From assembly GCA_964442185.1 (NCBI GenBank), contig CAYTWT010000065.1:1-19910 (forward strand): a stretch of DNA of 19,910 nucleotides, written 5' to 3'. This document shows, piece by piece, positions 7,191-13,307 of this stretch. The translations under genes and the position numbers were made by a program. How positions within the stretch are numbered: the stretch's first letter is position 1; each line of letters begins with the position of its first letter. The notes beneath the pieces are model-generated. The model did no database searches. It was given only the letters and a program-made list of their open reading frames with translations, and was not told where the DNA came from. The stretch comes from CADEEV01 sp964442185 (GTDB lineage: Bacteria; Acidobacteriota; Vicinamibacteria; Fen-336).

Positions 7191-8513
7191 ATGAAGCGCC
7201 TGCCCGTTGCTCTTGCCGTCGCGGTCCTCCTGATCCCTTCGCTCACGCCGCTGCGCGCTACTGCCGTGGTCCGGACCGTCCGCTACCGCGTGCCGCTCGG
7301 CGCGCCGTACAAGGCCGGCGAGGTGATCGTGATGTTCCAGGCCGCCGCGACGGAGAGCGTTGCCGAGCGGGCCATGCTGGAGGCCGGCGGCCTGCGCGCT
7401 CGCCGTTCGGTCACGGGTGGGCACTATCTCGTGACGCTCGACGCCAGCGTGAGTGTGCCCGACGCGGTCGCGCGGTTCCAGTCGATGCGCGAGGTCGAGT
7501 ACGCCGAGCCCAACGGCGTCGTGCGCGCCGCCTTCAACCCGAACGACACGTTCTTCCGCTTCCAGTGGAACTTCCGCAGCATCGGCGCGGAGCGGACCTG
7601 GGATATCCAGAGGGGCAACTCCGGCGTGGGGGTGGCCGTCCTCGACACAGGCATCGCCTACGAGGACTTTGGCGTCTACCGGCGCGCGCCCGACTGGGGC
7701 AACCGCGTGTTCCTCCAGGGCTTCGACTTCGTGAACGGCGATTCGCATGCGAACGACGACGACGGTCACGGCACCCACGTCGCCTCCACCATTGGCGAGG
7801 CTACCAACAACGGCGAAGGCGTCGCGGGGCTCGCCTTCGACTGCGCGCTGATGCCCGTGAAGGTGCTGGATGCCGAAGGCTCCGGCTTCTTCAGCGACGT
7901 CGCCGCCGGTGTGGACTACGCCACCAGCTTCGAGCAGAACGGCCAGCGGCCGGTGAAGGTGATCAACATGAGCCTCGGCGGGCCCTCCGCGAGCGAGACG
8001 TTGCGCCGCGCCATCGACCGCGCCGTGGCGGCGGGCATCGTTGTCGTCGCGGCCGCGGGCAACGACGGTGAGAGCACTATCGACTACCCGGCCGCGTTCC
8101 CGAACGTGATCGCAGTGGGCGCAGTGGATCTCCGCAAGGTCAAGACCGGCTACTCGAATTTCGGCAGTGCGCTCGATTTCGTGGCGCCCGGCGGCGACAT
8201 CGATCGCGACGACGACGGGGACGGCGATCCCGACGGCATCCTGCAGCAGACCTTCAGCCCCTCGACGGCACGCACGGAGGGTCGTTACGACGACTTTGCG
8301 TACTTCTACTTCGACGGTACGAGCCAGGCGACACCGCACGTGGCGGCCAGCGCGGCGATGCTGATCTCGCAGGGCATCACCGACCCGGCCGCGGTGCGGG
8401 CCGCCCTCGAGAAGAGCGCCGAGGATCTGGGCCCGCCGGGTAGAGACGACTCTTACGGGCACGGGCTGATCAAGCCCGCCGAGGCCCTGAAGGGCCTGGG
8501 GTTCGGCCAGTGA
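7191..8513 (+). CDS. Secreted subtilisin-like serine protease (peptidase S8)
   Basis: A 440-residue secreted endopeptidase. Residues 1-25 are a Sec signal peptide with probable cleavage after ATA. Residues about 40-115 form a prodomain of the inhibitor I9/fervidolysin type, from YKAGEVIVMFQ to VEYAEPNGVVRAA; it should act as a folding chaperone and be removed. The catalytic domain carries Asp152 (VAVLDTGIAYED), His193 (DGHGTHVAS), oxyanion Asn291 (AAAGND) and Ser378 (FDGTSQATPHVA). A loop before the serine, DIDRDDDGDGDPDG (336-349), has the spacing of an Asp-rich calcium site and is seen in related bacterial subtilases. The protein stops right after the catalytic domain, so there is no secretion or sorting tail. 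It has its own predicted promoter, and its stop overlaps the beta-barrel gene start as GTGA. Confidence 0.94.
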   Translation: MKRLPVALAVAVLLIPSLTPLRATAVVRTVRYRVPLGAPYKAGEVIVMFQAAATESVAERAMLEAGGLRARRSVTGGHYLVTLDASVSVPDAVARFQSMREVEYAEPNGVVRAAFNPNDTFFRFQWNFRSIGAERTWDIQRGNSGVGVAVLDTGIAYEDFGVYRRAPDWGNRVFLQGFDFVNGDSHANDDDGHGTHVASTIGEATNNGEGVAGLAFDCALMPVKVLDAEGSGFFSDVAAGVDYATSFEQNGQRPVKVINMSLGGPSASETLRRAIDRAVAAGIVVVAAAGNDGESTIDYPAAFPNVIAVGAVDLRKVKTGYSNFGSALDFVAPGGDIDRDDDGDGDPDGILQQTFSPSTARTEGRYDDFAYFYFDGTSQATPHVAASAAMLISQGITDPAAVRAALEKSAEDLGPPGRDDSYGHGLIKPAEALKGLGFGQ

Positions 8514-9148
8514 GGGCGCCCGCGGTCGTCCGCTCGCTCGGCGCAATCGCGCTCGCTAGCGTCTTCGCGTCCACGGCGTCAGCCCAGGGCCTGTTCCTCG
8601 AAGGCGTCGGCGGCTATCAGGACCTGACCGGGGCCAAGGACTCCGCGAAGGCGGTCTTCGGATCTTCGGGCGGGCTCACCTTCGGCGGCGGAATCGGTTA
8701 CAACCTGGCGAACGGCTTCTTCGTCTCCGGCTGGGCGCGCCGCTTCAGCAAAGATGGCGAGCGCGTGTTCGTCGCGGCGCCCGGCGGCCCGGTCTTTCCG
8801 CTGGGCCACCCGCTGTCCGTGAAGATCACGCCGATCCAGGGCACGCTCGGCTATCGCTTCGGCAAGAGCTCGCTCACGCCCTACGTCGGCGTCGGCGGCG
8901 GCGTCACCTCGATCAAGGAGACGAGCACCGTGGGCGGCCTGAGCGAATCCACGAGCGAGTCGAAGGCCTCGTACCATGCGCTGGCGGGGCTCGACTTCGA
9001 GCTGGGCTCGATCAGCCTCGGGGGCGAGCTGATGTACCTCTCCGTGCCCAAGTCGATCGGCCTCGCCGGCGTGTCGCAGGTCTACGGCGAGACCAACGTC
9101 GGCGGCTTCCAGGCCGTCGGCAAGCTCAGCTTCCGCTTCGGAAAGTAG
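8510..9148 (+). CDS. Outer-membrane beta-barrel protein
   Basis: A 212-residue protein with a signal peptide (1-25, ending ASTASA|Q). It has alternating amphipathic strands rich in Gly and aromatics: LFLEGVGGYQDLTG, LTFGGGIGYNLANGFFVSGWARRF, IQGTLGYRF, LTPYVGVGGGVTSI, YHALAGLDFELGSISLGGELMYL. The last strand, VGKLSFRFGK, is a beta-signal-like C-terminus, though it ends in Lys rather than Phe. The pattern fits an eight-stranded barrel of the OmpW/OmpA-like (Pfam OMP_b-brl) type. The start is GTG 8510, overlapping the subtilase stop, so it is almost certainly translated from the same message. The function is unknown; the context suggests partnership with the secreted protease, either as surface receptor, export aid or protected substrate. 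Confidence 0.82.
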   Translation: MRAPAVVRSLGAIALASVFASTASAQGLFLEGVGGYQDLTGAKDSAKAVFGSSGGLTFGGGIGYNLANGFFVSGWARRFSKDGERVFVAAPGGPVFPLGHPLSVKITPIQGTLGYRFGKSSLTPYVGVGGGVTSIKETSTVGGLSESTSESKASYHALAGLDFELGSISLGGELMYLSVPKSIGLAGVSQVYGETNVGGFQAVGKLSFRFGK

Positions 9149-9149
9149 T

Positions 9150-9257
9150 TTCCGTTTCCGCCAGGGGCGGTATCGGATCGTCTATTCGATCGAGGATAGG
9201 GTCCTCACGGTGGTCGTCGTCAAGGTCGCCGATCGGAAGAACGCCTATCGCCGCTGA
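9150..9257 (+). pseudogene. C-terminal remnant of a RelE-family toxin gene
   Basis: In the frame ending at TGA 9255-9257 the sequence encodes FRQGRYRIVYSIEDRVLTVV followed by VVKVADRKNAYRR. This is the last third of a RelE/StbE-type mRNA-interferase toxin (the family reads roughly R-x-G-x-Y-R-I-x-Y-x-I-x-D ... V-K-V-x-x-R-x-x-x-Y-R). The N-terminal two thirds and any antitoxin are missing; upstream the frame runs into the barrel gene without similarity and without a fitting start. It cannot make a functional toxin. It belongs to a different RelE branch from the intact toxin at 15652-15936, so it is not simply a copy of that gene. Confidence 0.6.
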
Positions 9258-9260
9258 GCG

Positions 9261-9286
9261 GGGGGGTGCATGATTCCGTACCCCCC
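9261..9286. terminator. G/C-tract hairpin between convergent genes
   Basis: GGGGGGTGC (9261-9269) can pair with GTACCCCCC (9278-9286), giving nine pairs including one G-U around the eight-base loop ATGATTCC. It lies between the plus-strand barrel/relE remnant and the minus-strand era stop at 9294, where a shared bidirectional terminator would be expected. It lacks a T-tract on either side, so it may instead stall Rho-dependent transcription or protect the 3' end. Confidence 0.4.
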
Positions 9287-9293
9287 GAGTATC

Positions 9294-10187
9294 CTACGAG
9301 TCCCGCTTGCCGAGTCCCATCTCCTCGAGGATTCTGGGGTCTTCGCGCCACTTCGGGCGCACCTTGACGAACAGGCCGAGGAACACCTTGGCGCCCAGGA
9401 ACTTCTCGATCTCGTGGCGGGCGGAGGTGCCGATCTGCTTCAGCATCGCGCCATGCTTGCCGATCAGGATGCCCTTCTGGTTCTCCCGCTCCACCAGGAT
9501 GCTGGCCTCGATGCGGACCAGCGCTTCCTCTTCCAGGAAGCGTTCGATCACGACACCCGTCGTGTAGGGCAGTTCCTCGCGCATTTCGCGCAGGATCTTC
9601 TCGCGGACCACTTCGGCGACGAAGAAGCGCTCGTGTTGATCGGTCAGGAAGTCCGCGGGGTAGAGAGGCTCGCCCTCGGGCAGCAGCGCGATCAGGCGCT
9701 GTGCGACCAGTTCCACGTTCTCGCCCTTCAGGGCCGAAAAGGGAATCACCTCCGCGAAGTCGAGCTGGTGGCGATACGCCTCCATGATCGGCAACAGCTT
9801 CGGCTTCGCAACCAGGTCGAGCTTGTTGATGCCGAGGATCACGGGCTTGCCCGCTCGCTTCAGGATCTCGCGGACGTGGCGATCGCCGCGTCCATAGCCT
9901 TCCGTCGCGTCCACGACCCACAGCGCAACTTCGACCTGGCCCAGGCTCTGGACCGCGGCGTCCAGCATGCGCGCGTTCATGCGGTGCAGCGGTTTGTGGA
10001 TGCCGGGAGTATCGAAGAGAACGATCTGGCCTTCGGGGCGATTGACGACGGCCAGGATCCTATTGCGCGTGGTCTGCGGCTTGTCCGAGACGATCGCGAC
10101 CTTCTGGCCGACGAGCTGATTGATCAGGGTCGACTTGCCGACATTCGGGCGGCCGACGATCGACGCGAAGCCTGCGCGGAAGCTCAC
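9294..10187 (-). CDS. era: GTPase Era
   Basis: Essential Ras-like GTPase that binds the 3' end of 16S rRNA and couples 30S assembly to growth; 297 residues. The G motifs are complete: G1 GRPNVGKS (12-19), switch QTTRNR (38-43), G3 DTPG (59-62), G4 NKLD (121-124), G5 SALKG (151-155). The C-terminal KH domain carries GILIGKHGAMLKQIG (about 250-264). The start is GTG 10187, overlapping the corC stop as GTGA. It is the last gene of the phoH-ybeY-corC-era unit, all of which acts in ribosome maturation except possibly CorC. Confidence 0.98.
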   Translation of the reverse strand: MSFRAGFASIVGRPNVGKSTLINQLVGQKVAIVSDKPQTTRNRILAVVNRPEGQIVLFDTPGIHKPLHRMNARMLDAAVQSLGQVEVALWVVDATEGYGRGDRHVREILKRAGKPVILGINKLDLVAKPKLLPIMEAYRHQLDFAEVIPFSALKGENVELVAQRLIALLPEGEPLYPADFLTDQHERFFVAEVVREKILREMREELPYTTGVVIERFLEEEALVRIEASILVERENQKGILIGKHGAMLKQIGTSARHEIEKFLGAKVFLGLFVKVRPKWREDPRILEEMGLGKRDS

Positions 10188-11404
10188 GCTCCCGCCTCGA
10201 GAATACGGCGGAAGCGGACGCGCTGAACCCGCTTGCGCTCAGCGTCGAGGACCTCGATCGAGAAGCCGCGATAGTTCACCGCTTCGCCGGGGCGGGGCAC
10301 GCGGCCGAACACCGTGGACACGAGCCCGCCCACCGTTGCCACGTTGCGGTCGTCGGCGAGGATCGTTTCCAGCGCTTGCTCCAGGCGATCGAGGCTCACT
10401 TGGCCGGCCACGATCACCGAGCCGTCGGGATCGACGCTGATGGGTTCGGCCTCCACGTCGTACTGGTCCTTGATCTCGCCCACCAGCTCTTCGAGGATGT
10501 CTTCGATCGAGATGATCCCGGCCGTGCCGCCGTACTCGTCGATCGCCACCGCGCTCGTCCGGTGCTGGGCCTGCAGCTCCTTCAGCAGCTCGACGATCTT
10601 CTTGGTTTCGGGAACCAGGAACACGGGTCGCGCCAGCGGCCGCAGCGGAGCGGCCGGATCGCCGTCGAAGTCGAGCAGGTCGCGCACTTCCACGACACCC
10701 ACGATGTCATCGAGGTTTTCGCCGTAGATCGGGATCCGGCTGTACTTCGTCTCGCGCATCATGCGATGCAGATCGGCGACGCTCGCCGTGGCTGCGATCG
10801 CGACGATGTCGGGGCGAGGCGTCATCACCTCGCGGACCGGAGTTTCGGCAAAACGATCCAGCGATTCCGCAAGACGGTCTTCGTCCTCGTCGAGCAGCGG
10901 CGGCGGCGGCACTTCCGGCACCGGAGCAGCGCTGATCGGCGGCGCTTCGGGCTCTTCGCCCGCCTGCTGCGCGGCGCGCTTGCGCAGGGCGGCGACCAGC
11001 GGGCCCAGGGCCTGGGCGTAGAGATGGAAGATCGGGATCAGCACCAGCAACGAGCGTTCCGGCTGCCGTCTCACCAGGGCGTAGGGAAGCGTGAGGCGGA
11101 ACAGCAACAGGTAGATGATCATCGACAGGAACGCCACCAGCATCGACCAGTGGGCGAGAGCGTCGAGGAACAGGGCTGTGATGATGACCGTCATCCCGGC
11201 GTGCGCGGTGAAGGTGCCGATATGGATCGGCATCAACAGCGTCGGCGGGTCTTCGAGATACCTGTTGACCATCTCGACACGCGCGTTGTGGAGCGCCACG
11301 TGTGCAAGCCTGCGCCGCCGCGTGAGGTAGAAGGCCGCCTCGACCGCGGCCAGAGCGATCGAGGCTGTGGCGAGGACCAGGAGCAGGATCGTGAGCGGGA
11401 TCAT
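10184..11404 (-). CDS. CNNM/CorC-family CBS-domain membrane protein
   Basis: A 406-residue membrane protein of the hemolysin C/CorC/CNNM family, linked to Mg2+/Co2+ efflux. The N-terminal CNNM (DUF21) membrane domain has hydrophobic segments at about 3-25, 55-80, 86-105 and 117-138. An acidic/Pro-rich linker follows (148-175). Then come two CBS domains (about 190-312, TPVREVMTPRPDIVAI and the conserved DEYGGTAGIISIEDILEELVGEI) and a C-terminal CorC_HlyC domain (about 325-402). The DUF21 part is divergent: I do not see the usual clear PxS/T or GNPG-type helix motifs, and transport is assumed from family only. In E. coli the related ybeX also follows ybeY. ATG 11404 overlaps the ybeY stop as ATGA. 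Confidence 0.9.
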   Translation of the reverse strand: MIPLTILLLVLATASIALAAVEAAFYLTRRRRLAHVALHNARVEMVNRYLEDPPTLLMPIHIGTFTAHAGMTVIITALFLDALAHWSMLVAFLSMIIYLLLFRLTLPYALVRRQPERSLLVLIPIFHLYAQALGPLVAALRKRAAQQAGEEPEAPPISAAPVPEVPPPPLLDEDEDRLAESLDRFAETPVREVMTPRPDIVAIAATASVADLHRMMRETKYSRIPIYGENLDDIVGVVEVRDLLDFDGDPAAPLRPLARPVFLVPETKKIVELLKELQAQHRTSAVAIDEYGGTAGIISIEDILEELVGEIKDQYDVEAEPISVDPDGSVIVAGQVSLDRLEQALETILADDRNVATVGGLVSTVFGRVPRPGEAVNYRGFSIEVLDAERKRVQRVRFRRILEAGA

Positions 11405-11829
11405 GCGCGACCCAACAGGCGGCGGCGGAGGCGGCGTTCCAGCCGGTCCATGGCGCCATCGTCCGTCTCGTGATCGTAGCCCAGGACGTGGAGGAAGCCG
11501 TGCAGGGCCAGCACGTCCAGCTCCTGCGGCAGCGTGCGGCCCAGGCCCTTCGCGTTGCGTGCCGCCGTCTCGACGCTGATCGCGATGTCGCCCAGGCCGA
11601 GGCAGCCGCCGGGGCCGGGGAACGAGAGCACGTCCGTGGGCTCGTCCCGGCCGCGGTAACGCGCGTTCAGCGCGCGCAGCGAGCGATCGCCCGTGAGAAG
11701 CAGCGCCACTTCACCACGAACCCGCAGCCAGGCGGCGGCCCCGCGCAGGACCCGGCGCAAGCGGCCTGGATTGACGCGACGACGACGCTGCCGATTGAGC
11801 AGAACGACACCTAGGTCGCCGGGCGCCAT
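11401..11829 (-). CDS. ybeY: Endoribonuclease YbeY (rRNA maturation factor)
   Basis: Zinc-dependent RNase for 16S rRNA 3'-end maturation and 70S quality control; 142 residues, slightly short but complete. The metal site is H-x3-H-x5-H in LHGFLHVLGYDHETD, with His110, His114 and His120. The conserved segment NARYRGRDEPTDVLSFP (55-71) is also present. The start is ATG 11829, two bases downstream of the phoH stop, and the end overlaps corC. The C-terminus is very arginine-rich (RLERRLRRRLLGRA). Confidence 0.97.
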   Translation of the reverse strand: MAPGDLGVVLLNRQRRRRVNPGRLRRVLRGAAAWLRVRGEVALLLTGDRSLRALNARYRGRDEPTDVLSFPGPGGCLGLGDIAISVETAARNAKGLGRTLPQELDVLALHGFLHVLGYDHETDDGAMDRLERRLRRRLLGRA

Positions 11830-11831
11830 GG

Positions 11832-12788
11832 CTAGGCCTTCGCAGCCTTGTCGGACCCGAACGCCTCGTAGGCCTTGATCACCGCCTGGACGAGCTTGTG
11901 GCGCACGACGTCCTTCTCGTCGAAGTACGTGAACGAGATACCCTTGACGCCGGCGAGAACCTGGATCGCTTCGACCAGGCCCGAGGTGCGGCCGGCAGGC
12001 AGGTCGATCTGCGTGATGTCGCCGGTCACCACTAGCTTGGAGCCGAAGCCGATGCGCGTGAGCACCATCTTCATCTGCTCGGTGGTCGTGTTCTGGGCTT
12101 CGTCGATGATCACGAAGGCGTCGTTCAGGGTGCGGCCACGCATGAACGCGATCGGCGCGACTTCGATTGCGTTGCGCTCCAGCAGGCGCGCGACCTTTTC
12201 GTAGTCGAGCAGGTCGTAGAGCGCGTCGTATAGCGGGCGCAGGTAGGGATCGACCTTCTCCTGCAGGTCGCCGGGGAGGAAGCCGAGCTTCTCCCCCGCC
12301 TCGACCGCCGGGCGGGCTAGCACGATGCGCGCCACTGTCTTCGAGAGCAGGCTCGAGACTGCCTGGGCGACGGCCAGATACGTCTTGCCGGTGCCCGCTG
12401 GGCCGATGCCAAACACCATGTCGTGGGCTTCGATCTGCTCCAGGTAGGTGCGCTGGTTCAGGCTGCGCGGAATCACGACCTTTTTCCCGCCCCGCACTGC
12501 CGCCTTCATCAGATAGTCGCGCAGCCGGGTGCCAGCGTCCTCACTGAGCAGCTGCGCCGCGAGCCTCACGTCGCCTGGCGAGACCGAGTAGCCGTCCTTC
12601 ATCAGCTGCCCGAGCTGCTCGAACACCTCGCTCACGATCGCCTCGCTGCGCTCCTCGCCTTCGACCGTGAGATCGGCGCCTTGGTTGCGCAGGCGCACGC
12701 CCAGGTTGCTCTCGAGGAAGCGCAGGTTCTCGTCGTGGTTCCCAAAGAGCGCCTCGGCGCCCTTGTCGGGCACACTGATGCGTCTCAC
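11832..12788 (-). CDS. phoH: PhoH-family ATPase (PhoH-like, YbeZ)
   Basis: P-loop ATPase related to the helicase core and linked to RNA/ribosome quality control with YbeY. From GTG 12788 it is 318 residues: an N-terminal domain (RISVPDKGAEALFGNHDENL ...), Walker A GPAGTGKT (129-136), RPAVEAGEKLGFLPGD, Walker B FVIIDEAQN (225-233), and the sensor GDITQIDLP (256-264). The start is uncertain. The frame stays open upstream, but the nearest leaderless-type start, ATG 12855 with a TANNNT box, is in another frame. That reading stops at 12793, just before this GTG. So either the GTG is used, coupled to a short upstream ORF, or an indel hides a longer N-terminus. It is the first gene of the ybeY-corC-era unit. 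Confidence 0.94.
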   Translation of the reverse strand: MRRISVPDKGAEALFGNHDENLRFLESNLGVRLRNQGADLTVEGEERSEAIVSEVFEQLGQLMKDGYSVSPGDVRLAAQLLSEDAGTRLRDYLMKAAVRGGKKVVIPRSLNQRTYLEQIEAHDMVFGIGPAGTGKTYLAVAQAVSSLLSKTVARIVLARPAVEAGEKLGFLPGDLQEKVDPYLRPLYDALYDLLDYEKVARLLERNAIEVAPIAFMRGRTLNDAFVIIDEAQNTTTEQMKMVLTRIGFGSKLVVTGDITQIDLPAGRTSGLVEAIQVLAGVKGISFTYFDEKDVVRHKLVQAVIKAYEAFGSDKAAKA

Positions 12789-12792
12789 TCGC

Positions 12793-12855
12793 TCAGCAAC
12801 AGCGGGGATTCGGGGGGAGGCAGTGGCGGGCCCCGAAGCCCGGGTCGATCGACAT
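12793..12855 (-). other. Short upstream ORF or frameshifted N-terminus of phoH
   Basis: ATG 12855 opens 20 codons (beginning MSIDPGFGARHC) and closes with TGA at 12795-12793, four bases before the phoH GTG. A TAGACT box ends seven bases before the ATG, so transcription would start at that codon. The codons are mostly G/C-ending, which is compatible with real coding. One base lost or gained near the CGGGGCCCG run (about 12826-12842) would join this start to the PhoH frame, giving a protein of about 340 residues, a normal length for the family. I cannot tell a real leader peptide from a sequence error. Confidence 0.4.
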
Positions 12856-12862
12856 GGCGGGC

Positions 12863-12868
12863 AGTCTA
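12863..12868 (-). promoter_or_regulatory. -10 box of the phoH unit
   Basis: TAGACT on the minus strand, read 12868 to 12863, is followed by the seven bases GCCCGCC and then ATG 12855. No -35 hexamer is seen at the proper distance. The box-to-start geometry matches that of the subtilase, kinase and CPBP genes and implies a leaderless transcript. Confidence 0.42.
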
Positions 12869-12929
12869 GCACGGAGAAAAGTGGATTGCCGGGCCAAGAT
12901 GTGCCACCCTGTCTGCGTTTTCCTGGGAC

Positions 12930-13274
12930 ATGAAACCGCGGGATCGTTTCTTCGTGGACGGCGTCTCGTGCCAGGTGGACGGTCGCAGCCACCGAGTCGC
13001 CAACCTCGGCACGGGCGGCTTCTTCGTCGAAACAGACCGGCCTCCGAACCTCGGCCAGACGCTCGTCATGGAGCTGCGCCTGCCGACCAAGACGACGCTG
13101 CTGGTGGTGGGTCAGGTGTCCTGGATCAACGGCCAGAGCGGACCGTTCGTGAACGAGTTGCCGCCCGGCTTTGGCGTGCGGCTCACGCGACTCGAGCCGG
13201 CCGACCGCTACGCGATCGAGGCACTGCTCAGGCACTCGGCCCCGCTCCTCGCCCCCAGCCTCGACGAGCTCTAG
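12930..13274 (+). CDS. PilZ-domain protein
   Basis: A 114-residue single-domain cytoplasmic protein of the PilZ fold, closest in pattern to the TIGR02266-like domains common in myxobacteria. Visible landmarks are KPRDRFFVDG at the start, VANLGTGGFFVE (23-34), LVVGQVSWI and PPGFGVRLTRLEPADRYAIEALL. The c-di-GMP motifs are degenerate: there is no RxxxR (only R-x-R near residues 4-6), and the D/NxSxxG motif reads NLGTGG with Gly for Ser. Binding of c-di-GMP is therefore doubtful, and it may act as a protein-interaction adaptor. ATG 12930 has no clear Shine-Dalgarno. It is divergent from phoH, convergent with the Ser/Thr kinase, and stands alone on its strand. Confidence 0.82.
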   Translation: MKPRDRFFVDGVSCQVDGRSHRVANLGTGGFFVETDRPPNLGQTLVMELRLPTKTTLLVVGQVSWINGQSGPFVNELPPGFGVRLTRLEPADRYAIEALLRHSAPLLAPSLDEL

Positions 13275-13276
13275 GG

Positions 13277-13307
13277 GGGTACCGGCTTCCGGGGCCCTTT
13301 TCTATTT
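13277..13307 (+). terminator. Rho-independent terminator after the PilZ gene
   Basis: GGG-TA-CCGG (13277-13285), loop CTT, then CCGG-GG-CCC (13289-13297) forms a hairpin with a two-by-two internal mismatch, followed by TTTTCTATTT. It begins right behind the PilZ stop, and its T-tract runs into the stop codon of the kinase gene on the other strand. Confidence 0.45.

Noticed and set aside
6903..8546. 547-codon minus-strand frame opposite the subtilase
   Set aside because: No motif, no start context, and the opposite strand has the full catalytic triad in order.
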